From Cyclobacteriaceae bacterium (GTDB taxonomy: Bacteria > Bacteroidota > Bacteroidia > Cytophagales > Cyclobacteriaceae), in contig JAFIEV010000017.1 of assembly GCA_020832305.1 (NCBI GenBank), forward strand, positions 310,001-374,000: a stretch of 64,000 bases of DNA. Reading direction: 5' to 3'. Shown piece by piece: positions 55,533 through 62,281 of this stretch. A program made the translations under genes and the position numbers. Positions within the stretch are counted from its first letter, which is position 1. Every line of letters starts with the position of its first letter. The notes beneath the pieces were generated by a model that was not told the DNA's origin, ran no database searches, and saw nothing but the letters and a program-made list of their open reading frames with translations.

Positions 55533-55829
55533 TCAAGCCACCAGTTTTTCTTTGTGTTTTTTAATTTGCCTTCTCAAGGCTTCAATAGCCAGATCAACGG
55601 CAGCTTCAAATGTGCGTGACCTCTCTTTGGCAAAAAGCTGGTTTCCCGGAAGGTTTATTTTGATTTCTACAATCTTGTTTTCCTGCGAATTATCCTTTTC
55701 GACTCGCAAAAAGACCTCACCATCAATGATCCTGTCATAAAAAGTCTCCAACTTGTCTGCTTTTTTTTGAATAAAATCAAGCAATTTTTGATCTGCATCG
55801 AATCGGATTGAATGCATTTGTAGCTTCAT
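55533..55829 (-). CDS. hpf: ribosome hibernation-promoting factor, HPF/RaiA family (short form)
   Basis: 98 residues from ATG 55829, where the family's first strand begins (MKLQMHSIRFDADQKLLDFIQKKADKL). The track upstream of it is non-coding leader overlapping xerC. The fold includes VEIKINLPGNQLFAKERSRTFEAAVDLAIEALRRQIKKHKEK. The short form blocks the decoding centre of idle ribosomes. Third gene after rpsU and xerC, a conserved trio in Bacteroidota. Confidence 0.92.
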   Translation of the reverse strand: MKLQMHSIRFDADQKLLDFIQKKADKLETFYDRIIDGEVFLRVEKDNSQENKIVEIKINLPGNQLFAKERSRTFEAAVDLAIEALRRQIKKHKEKLVA

Positions 55830-55854
55830 AATCAACAAATTTAAAAGATTAAAA

Positions 55855-56736
55855 CTAAGCTTTAGGGTGTGCTCTGTCAAACACTTTTTTGAGTTTGTCG
55901 AGCGAATTATGTGTATAAACCTGGGTAGCCGCAAGACTCTGATGACCCAGGAGTTCTTTTACAGATGACAGATCGGCTCCGCGATCCAGCAAATGTGTTG
56001 CGTAAGTATGTCGTAATACGTGTGGGCTTTTCTTATCAGCATGTGTGTAATTCTGCAAGTGTTTATGAACAATACGGTAAATCATCATCGGATAGGCTTT
56101 TCTACCACTATTATTAACGATAAGTGCATCAGATGCGTTGCTACCAAATTGAGTAAATTTCTTATCGAGGTAAGATTTTATCAAAGAAGAGAGATAATCT
56201 GTTACCGGCACAAGCCTTTCCTTATTTCTCTTGCCCAATACCCTTATGTGGCCCTTATTAAAATCGACATCAGAAGTCTTTAATCCTATGAGTTCACTAA
56301 GACGGATTCCGGTGCCATACAACAGTTCGAAAATCAAATGATCACGCATACCTTCAAACCCTGAATCAAATAATTCAGGCTCCAACATTTTATGGGTTTC
56401 TTCAGGACGTATAAAATCGGGGATGGTTTTTGAAGTCTTTAAAACATGAATCTGCAAAGAAGGATTTTTCCCGATAAAGCCACGCTTCGTTAAAAAATTA
56501 AAGAAAGATTTTAAAGTCGTGATTTTACGATTTACAGATCGGGTCTTTAAACCTGTATCAACGAGTGAAACAATCCATTGCCGTATGATGGAATGGCCAA
56601 TTTCCTGTTCATTGATATCAGGATGATTCCCTGATAAAAAGGAATAAAACTGCTCCAGATCAGTTTGATAAGAAGTTAGGGTGTGCGGGCTGAACCGCTT
56701 CTCGAACCGGAGATACTTATAGAAGGTTTCTTTCAT
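55855..56736 (-). CDS. xerC: tyrosine recombinase, XerC/XerD type
   Basis: 293 residues. An N-terminal SAM-like core-binding domain (about 1-85) precedes the catalytic domain. The active-site set is visible: Arg in GTGIRLSELIGL, Lys in the LGKRNKERLVPV hairpin, His-x-x-Arg in HVLRHTYATHLL, His in LLGHQSLAATQVYTHNS and the Tyr in QVYTH. The size and motifs fit chromosome-dimer resolution, and the rpsU-xerC-hpf context is the housekeeping one, so it is not taken as a mobile-element integrase. Confidence 0.92.
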   Translation of the reverse strand: MKETFYKYLRFEKRFSPHTLTSYQTDLEQFYSFLSGNHPDINEQEIGHSIIRQWIVSLVDTGLKTRSVNRKITTLKSFFNFLTKRGFIGKNPSLQIHVLKTSKTIPDFIRPEETHKMLEPELFDSGFEGMRDHLIFELLYGTGIRLSELIGLKTSDVDFNKGHIRVLGKRNKERLVPVTDYLSSLIKSYLDKKFTQFGSNASDALIVNNSGRKAYPMMIYRIVHKHLQNYTHADKKSPHVLRHTYATHLLDRGADLSSVKELLGHQSLAATQVYTHNSLDKLKKVFDRAHPKA

Positions 56737-56746
56737 ATCGGCATTC

Positions 56747-56766
56747 CCCGGTATTTTAATACCGGG
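56747..56766 (-). promoter_or_regulatory. hairpin between rpsU and xerC
   Basis: Nine-bp stem CCCGGTATT / AATACCGGG with a 2-base loop (stem and loop 56747-56766). On the minus strand it lies immediately before xerC (start 56736), and its distal arm leads into GGGGAA, the only Shine-Dalgarno-like sequence of xerC. No T-run follows, so it is not a classical terminator. Confidence 0.45.
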
Positions 56767-56802
56767 AATACCAACATAAATAATATTTTCAGTAAAAGCA
56801 AA

Positions 56803-56997
56803 TTACAGATTTGCTTCAGAAATCATTCTCTGACGATAAGCAGCACGAATGCGTTCGCTACGCCGCGTAATAGAAGGCTTTTCAAAATAACTTCTTCTGC
56901 GAACTTCCTTAAGTACACCGGTTTTTTCAAACTTCTTTTTAAAACGCTTCAGTGCCTTGTCAATTGATTCGTTTTCTTTTACGTTGACTACAATCAT
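56803..56997 (-). CDS. rpsU: 30S ribosomal protein S21
   Basis: 64 residues of the standard Bacteroidota S21: VKENESIDKALKRFKKKFEKTGVLKEVRRRSYFEKPS at the core, then a basic tail RITRRSERIRAAYRQRM-like region. Component of the small-subunit platform. First gene of the rpsU-xerC-hpf operon. Confidence 0.95.
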   Translation of the reverse strand: MIVVNVKENESIDKALKRFKKKFEKTGVLKEVRRRSYFEKPSITRRSERIRAAYRQRMISEANL

Positions 56998-57026
56998 TTT
57001 ATAAACTTGTTTTCAAAAATGGAGTG

Positions 57027-57034
57027 CAAATGTA
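57027..57034 (-). promoter_or_regulatory. possible -7 element of rpsU
   Basis: Reads TACATTTG on the minus strand, an exact TAnnTTTG match, 30 bases before the rpsU ATG. A well-placed -33 TTG is not obvious. Confidence 0.45.
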
Positions 57035-57138
57035 GAAAATCAATTTATTTTTTAAAAACTTGCAGCAAATTATTTACCTGGTCTATGTGGATTTTATATA
57101 CACCGACCCAAAAACATTTTATTATTTAATAGAATACC

Positions 57139-58503
57139 ATGGAAAAACCATCAATTCCTAAAGGCACAAGAGACTTCGGTCCTGAAAAAATGGCCAGAAG
57201 AAACTTTATTTTTGATACTATAAAGGAAACTTTTCAAAAATATGGCTTTATGCCCCTGGAAACTCCCGCAATGGAAAATCTCTCGGTACTCACCGGCAAA
57301 TATGGAAATGAAGGGGATCAGTTGCTGTTTAAAGTTTTAAACTCAGGCGATTTTCTCGCTAAATCGACAGAAGAAAATAGAAAAGACTATAAAAGTCTCC
57401 TTCCCGACATTTCTGAAAAAGGCCTGAGGTATGATCTTACCGTTCCTTTTGCCCGGTTTGTGGTAATGAATCGCAATGACCTGGTTTTTCCATTTAAGCG
57501 TTATCAGATTCAGCCTGTCTGGCGTGCAGATCGGCCGCAAAAAGGCCGATATCGCGAGTTTTATCAATGCGATGCAGATGTGGTGGGTACAGATTCATTG
57601 CTTTGCGAAGCTGAAAATATCTTTATGATCTGCGATGTCTTTAAAAAACTCGGAATAAAAAAATTCAGCATACGTTTGAATCACCGCAAAATTCTGTCGG
57701 GCATCTCAGAAGTGGCCGATGCCCCTGGTAAGGAAAATGCACTATGTATAGCTATTGATAAACTCGATAAAATTGGTGAGGAAAAAGTATATGAAGAACT
57801 GGCCGTATCAGGATTTAGTGACAAATCTATCGAAAAGCTCAGGCCATTATTTCAGGTTCAGGGAAATAATGATGAAAAACTAAGTCAGATTAGCGAGTTT
57901 CTGGGATCATCTCAACAGGGTAAAAAGGGAGTAGATGAATTGAAAACTATACTTTCTCTTGCCAGCGTTAGACCTGAAGCCATGAAGCATATAGACATTG
58001 ATCTTACACTTGCCAGGGGGCTGGGTTATTACACAGGCGCTATTTTTGAAGTGAAGGCACTGGAGGGAAGTATTAGCAGCAGCATAAGCGGAGGAGGTAG
58101 ATATGATAATCTCACGGGAGTATTTGGCCTTGATGGTGTTTCCGGAGTGGGCTTTTCGTTTGGTGTAGATCGTATTTATGATGTTATGGAGGACCTGGGA
58201 ATTTTTCCGGAGAGCGCACTGGAGGGGCCTAAAGCCATGATTGCCTATTTTGAAGACAGCTTCACAGATGCTTTTGCTTTGTTGCACGATTTGCGTCATG
58301 CAGGCATTTCTACCGAAATGTATCCTGAAGCCGCAAAAATGAAAAAACAATTGAGTTATGCCGACAAGAAGCAAATACCTTTCGTCATTATGGCTGGGCC
58401 AGGAGAATTTGCTCAAAATGTTTTTGGTTTGAAAAATATGAGAGCAGGCAGTCAGGATAACCTCAACAAGGAAGAACTGATCAACCGACTTAAGATGCAA
58501 TGA
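57139..58503 (+). CDS. hisS: histidyl-tRNA synthetase
   Basis: 454 residues. Class II synthetase: motif 1 region PKGTRDFGPEKMARRNF and FMPLETPAMENLSVLTGKYG, motif 2 PFKRYQIQPVWRADRPQKGRYREFYQCDAD, the HisA motif LARGLGYYTGAIFEV and motif 3 GVSGVGFSFGVDRI, followed by the anticodon-binding domain (about 365-454). Charges tRNA(His). Monocistronic as far as seen. Confidence 0.97.
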   Translation: MEKPSIPKGTRDFGPEKMARRNFIFDTIKETFQKYGFMPLETPAMENLSVLTGKYGNEGDQLLFKVLNSGDFLAKSTEENRKDYKSLLPDISEKGLRYDLTVPFARFVVMNRNDLVFPFKRYQIQPVWRADRPQKGRYREFYQCDADVVGTDSLLCEAENIFMICDVFKKLGIKKFSIRLNHRKILSGISEVADAPGKENALCIAIDKLDKIGEEKVYEELAVSGFSDKSIEKLRPLFQVQGNNDEKLSQISEFLGSSQQGKKGVDELKTILSLASVRPEAMKHIDIDLTLARGLGYYTGAIFEVKALEGSISSSISGGGRYDNLTGVFGLDGVSGVGFSFGVDRIYDVMEDLGIFPESALEGPKAMIAYFEDSFTDAFALLHDLRHAGISTEMYPEAAKMKKQLSYADKKQIPFVIMAGPGEFAQNVFGLKNMRAGSQDNLNKEELINRLKMQ

Positions 58504-58584
58504 ATTGGATTTTTTGTCGTTAATTTATGATTTTCAACGCAATTGTATGATAATGGTTTGCTTGTGTATTATTAAAAGCTAAGC

Positions 58585-60519
58585 TTGAAATTAAACATCC
58601 GACATATTCTATCATGGATGATCATTTCCGCAATACCGGCACTGATGCACTCCCTTGTTGCCCAACCCTGGTCTCCGGGCTTTACCGCCGTGTCTACGAC
58701 AGGTTGTGCACCTTTTACGGTTACCATTATTGATCAGTCCAACGCCCCTTTTGACGAGGTAAGAACCTATAATTTTACCTATATAGATGAAAATAACAGG
58801 GGAAGCGATACCAACGATACAGTTTTTACCTATGTAAACCCTGGTCAGTACAAAATTATCCAAACAGTTGCTAATGCTATTCCCAGAACAGATACATTAA
58901 CTATTACCGTTCTCGACCCACAAGCTCCTGATTTTTTAATAGCCATTTGCAACCCGCAATCGGTGAGTGTGTTTCCGATGGCATCGCAGTACAATGGTTT
59001 ATTTGTAGAATGGGGACAGGCGGGGCAGTCAGATCAGTTTGCATCCAACGCATTTGCCACCTACAGTTATGGAGCTTCGGGCACATATAACCTCTCGATA
59101 AAAGGGCTGGCCGATCCCGCAGCCGGCCCAATGAGTGATGCCAATGAACACTGTCTGGTGGTAAATCGCAATATAACCCTTACAGATCAGCCCGCCAATG
59201 CCAGTCTGGGAGACGTACGTGTTATACAAAGTGACGACGCTGAGGGCATTATTGAAGTAGCCTACACTAAAAGTCCCGATGCCCTTTTCATTATTGAAGT
59301 GGCGCAAAATGGCACGGGTAATTTTACCATCGTAGATACTTTGTTAAACAATGAAGTCAATGGTATGTACCGGATGGAGAATCTAAATACCCTTGATAAT
59401 TTTTATTGTTTTCGAATAAGCGTGGCCGATCCCTGTAATAATACCTTACAGGCTTTTAACACGGTGTGTAGTGTTCAATTGGAAGGGCAAAGTGACAATG
59501 AAGAAAATATTCTGAACTGGAATACTGCCATGCCCGGAGTGCAATCTTATGAGATTTATCGCGATGGCATTCTGGCGGGCACCCGTGGCCCGGGTACTAC
59601 GACTTTCACAGACAATGATGTGGTTTGCGGGATTAATTATTGTTACCAGATAGTGGCCGTAGGTACACAAGGTGTTTCAAGTTTTTCCAATACATTTTGT
59701 CTGCGCACTACCTCGGGTGCGGCGCCTCCCCCGGTGGAGAATATATCAGCCTCTGTTGCTGGCAACACCATTGTATTAAACTGGCCTTCCCCGATTCCAT
59801 CTGCTGATCTTGTATTTAGTATTTTCAGGAGAACTGCACAATCTGGCTTTTCACCCTACGGGCAGAGTGAAAACTTAATTTTTGAAGATGCCGGTCAGAA
59901 TCCCGGTACACTCAGATATTTTTACAGAATATCCTATACCGACTTGTGTGGCAATGCTTCGGGAGTCGGCATTATTGCGTCACCGGTATTACTAAGGGCC
60001 TTTCAGGATGGTCGTCTTGAATGGTCGTCATATGAAGGGTGGTCACAGGGTCTTTTATTGTATGAGGTTGAAATTTACGATGTACAAGGCAATTACCTGG
60101 AAAGCATTGAAGTTGGACAAAATTTAAACTGGCAGGCCTTGCAGGAAGATTTCACCAACCAGGAATTATTGATAAGAATAGCTGTTGTTCCGGTTGATAA
60201 TGCACTGCCAACCGTTTTTTCAAATTTTGTACGTTTGCGGTTTGAACCACAGATTCAGTTTCCCAATGCATTTACACCCAATGGAGACGGTCTTAACGAT
60301 ATTTTTATTTATGAAAGTAAATTTATTGCTGAAATAGACTTCAGGGTATTTAGTCGTTGGGGGGAATTGCTGTTTCAAACAGATTTACCTGGTGAAGGCT
60401 GGGATGGGAATATTCAGGGGCGCCCCGCACCTTCAGGAACTTATATCTTTTCAGCAGAATGGGTTGACGAGGCTGGTAGAAAATTTTTCAGAAGAGGAGA
60501 AATCACCTTAATCAGGTAA
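58585..60519 (+). CDS. surface protein with type B (CHU_C) C-terminal sorting domain
   Basis: 644 residues from TTG 58585; a signal peptide follows (about 1-27, ending SLVAQP). The N-terminal domain (about 28-110) with VSTTGCAPFTVTIIDQS is PKD-like. Fibronectin-type repeats follow, for example ENILNWNTAMPGVQSYEIYRDG and YCYQIVAVGTQGVSSFSN. The last 86 residues (559-644), opening FPNAFTPNGDGLNDIFIY and containing FSRWGELLFQT and APSGTYIFSAEW, form the gliding-motility-associated CHU_C domain recognised by the type IX system. It is thus a predicted SprA-dependent cargo. Ligand or adhesive role unknown. Confidence 0.9.
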   Translation: MKLNIRHILSWMIISAIPALMHSLVAQPWSPGFTAVSTTGCAPFTVTIIDQSNAPFDEVRTYNFTYIDENNRGSDTNDTVFTYVNPGQYKIIQTVANAIPRTDTLTITVLDPQAPDFLIAICNPQSVSVFPMASQYNGLFVEWGQAGQSDQFASNAFATYSYGASGTYNLSIKGLADPAAGPMSDANEHCLVVNRNITLTDQPANASLGDVRVIQSDDAEGIIEVAYTKSPDALFIIEVAQNGTGNFTIVDTLLNNEVNGMYRMENLNTLDNFYCFRISVADPCNNTLQAFNTVCSVQLEGQSDNEENILNWNTAMPGVQSYEIYRDGILAGTRGPGTTTFTDNDVVCGINYCYQIVAVGTQGVSSFSNTFCLRTTSGAAPPPVENISASVAGNTIVLNWPSPIPSADLVFSIFRRTAQSGFSPYGQSENLIFEDAGQNPGTLRYFYRISYTDLCGNASGVGIIASPVLLRAFQDGRLEWSSYEGWSQGLLLYEVEIYDVQGNYLESIEVGQNLNWQALQEDFTNQELLIRIAVVPVDNALPTVFSNFVRLRFEPQIQFPNAFTPNGDGLNDIFIYESKFIAEIDFRVFSRWGELLFQTDLPGEGWDGNIQGRPAPSGTYIFSAEWVDEAGRKFFRRGEITLIR

Positions 60520-60579
60520 ATTGAAACCCCTAAGGGTAATCGTAGTTTAAATATAGAATTAATTAATGAAATAGAGAAA

Positions 60580-60912
60580 ATGATGGACATGGCAAAAATG
60601 CTGGGTAAAATGAAGGAAGTTCAGGCGAAACTCAAAGAAACCCAGGATAATCTCGAAAACCTTACCACTACCGCCGAATCGGGGGCAGGTATGGTCAGGG
60701 CAACGGTTAATGGAAAGAAGAAACTCTTAAAGCTTGAAATCGACAGAGACATTATTCAGCCGGAAGACAAGCAAATGCTTGAGGACCTGGTAGTAGCTGC
60801 GGTTAACAAGGCAATGGCAGAGGCTGAGTCGATGGCAGCTGAAGAAATCAAAAAGACCACATCGGGTATGATCCCTAATATACCGGGGATGGATTTTGGC
60901 AATATGGTTTAA
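60580..60912 (+). CDS. YbaB/EbfC family nucleoid-associated protein
   Basis: 110 residues. Long helix rich in Met/Lys/Gln (MAKMLGKMKEVQAKLKETQDNL), then beta strands MVRATVNGKKKLLKLEIDRDII, and a second helix VVAAVNKAMAEAESMAAEEIKK, ending in the Met/Gly-rich tail usual for YbaB. Forms DNA-binding dimers. In many bacteria the gene follows dnaX; here it lies between a surface protein and a glycosyltransferase, with 2 bases to the latter. Confidence 0.93.
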   Translation: MMDMAKMLGKMKEVQAKLKETQDNLENLTTTAESGAGMVRATVNGKKKLLKLEIDRDIIQPEDKQMLEDLVVAAVNKAMAEAESMAAEEIKKTTSGMIPNIPGMDFGNMV

Positions 60913-60914
60913 CA

Positions 60915-61925
60915 ATGGAGAAAGTCGCTATTGTACTGCTCAATTATAATGGAGCTGAGATTTTACCAAAATTTTTGCCTTCCGTTGTGCAGTGGAGCGT
61001 TCCCTATAAAATCTATCTGGCCGATAATGGTTCAGACGACCTTTCACTGGATTATGTAAAAAAAAATTTTCCAGCGATCAATATTATAGCCTTATCTGAG
61101 AATTTTGGTTTTTGTGGAGGGTACAATCGGGCCTTGAAAACTATAGAAAGTGAATACTATATACTGCTGAACACCGATGTTGAGGTTGCTGAGGGGTGGG
61201 TAACACCATTGTTGAACCTTATTGAGAGAGATGCCAACACAGCTGCAGTGCAACCCAAAATATTAAGTTGGAAAAACAAAAATCATTTTGAATATGCGGG
61301 TGCCGCAGGAGGTTGCCTTGATCTGCTTGCCTATCCATTTTGCAGGGGAAGAATTTTTGACACACTTGAAGCAGATGAAGGTCAATACAATGAAGAGGCA
61401 GAGATTTTCTGGTCTTCTGGTGCATGTATGATGATAAGGGCATCAGCTTTTTTTAAAGCCGGAGGTTTTGATGAATACTTTTTTGCCCATATGGAAGAGA
61501 TAGACCTATGCTGGACCTTAAAAAGTATGGGTATGTCGGTGCGGTATTGCCCGAATTCCCTTGTCTGGCATCTTGGGGCAGGAACTTTGGCAACAACCAA
61601 TCCGAAAAAAATATTTTTAAATTTCCGTAATGGCATGCTATTATTAATAAAACACTTCCCTTTTGCTCAGCTTTTTTGGAAGTTACCCTTACGATGGGCG
61701 CTGGATTGGCTGGCTTTATTTCGGTTTTTGGCTATGGGTCAGGCCTTAAATGCAGGGGCAATATTAAAGGCACATATTGATATTATACAAAACATTGGCA
61801 AATGGTTTAAGTATCGCCACGAAGTTAAAAGCCATACAATACAGGTTCCAGGACTTTATCGGCGCCTGATTGTTTTAGACTATTTTGTATATAAAAAACT
61901 TAAATACAGTGATTTAAGGCATTAG
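60915..61925 (+). CDS. glycosyltransferase family 2
   Basis: 336 residues, cytoplasmic or membrane-associated. GT-A fold: VAIVLLNYNGAEIL, YLADNGSDDLSLDYV, NFGFCGGYNRAL, and LLNTDVEVAEGW holding the DxD-like motif. FWSSGACMMIRASAFFKAGGFDEYFFAHMEEIDLCWTLKSMG matches the rhamnosyl/galactosyl-transferase subgroup of GT2. Likely adds a sugar to a surface glycan. Two bases after ybaB; ends overlapping the PspC-like gene by 4 bases. Confidence 0.92.
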   Translation: MEKVAIVLLNYNGAEILPKFLPSVVQWSVPYKIYLADNGSDDLSLDYVKKNFPAINIIALSENFGFCGGYNRALKTIESEYYILLNTDVEVAEGWVTPLLNLIERDANTAAVQPKILSWKNKNHFEYAGAAGGCLDLLAYPFCRGRIFDTLEADEGQYNEEAEIFWSSGACMMIRASAFFKAGGFDEYFFAHMEEIDLCWTLKSMGMSVRYCPNSLVWHLGAGTLATTNPKKIFLNFRNGMLLLIKHFPFAQLFWKLPLRWALDWLALFRFLAMGQALNAGAILKAHIDIIQNIGKWFKYRHEVKSHTIQVPGLYRRLIVLDYFVYKKLKYSDLRH

Positions 61926-62146
61926 GAGTACCAAAATCGATTATTTCGACGCCTGAGGTGTTGACGAAAGTTCATAATCCAGGCCAAACCTAAATACAAA
62001 ATTATCGGCGAACCAAAGGTGATAAATGAAGCGTATATAAAAAAAATCCTAATACTGGAGCCAGGTATATCAAGTTTCTCACCAAGCCGTGTACAAACCC
62101 CAAAGGTTTGCTGCTCTAAAAATTTTTGTATTTTTTTCATTTTCAA
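61922..62146 (-). CDS. PspC domain protein
   Basis: 74 residues (an in-frame Met at residue 3 is an equally good start). PspC signature: FGVCTRLGEKLDIPGSSIRIFFIYASFITFGSPIILYLGLAWIMN, that is a G-V-C-x-x-L-A-like turn followed by a membrane helix pair. Envelope-stress associated family. Tail-to-tail with the glycosyltransferase, overlapping it by 4 bases. Confidence 0.85.
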   Translation of the reverse strand: MKMKKIQKFLEQQTFGVCTRLGEKLDIPGSSIRIFFIYASFITFGSPIILYLGLAWIMNFRQHLRRRNNRFWYS

Positions 62147-62215
62147 GCTAATTATGGTTTTATCGGCCTATTAAGAAAAAACGCTACAATATAATCATCT
62201 TTTTCTTTTTGAATG

Positions 62216-62246
62216 TTGGAATAATTAAAATATAACAATAATTTTG
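62216..62246 (+). promoter_or_regulatory. Bacteroidota-type promoter of the terminal lipoprotein gene
   Basis: TTG at 62216-62218, 20-base spacer, TAATTTTG at 62239-62246: both elements and the spacing match the phylum consensus. The transcript would begin near 62252, about 30 bases before ATG 62282. Confidence 0.7.
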
Positions 62247-62281
62247 CCCAAAACCAACTTTTAATACAAAACACGAATCCA

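Noticed and set aside
55855-56736. XerC-like recombinase as sign of a mobile element
   Set aside because: It lies in the housekeeping rpsU-xerC-hpf order and no attachment repeats are seen.
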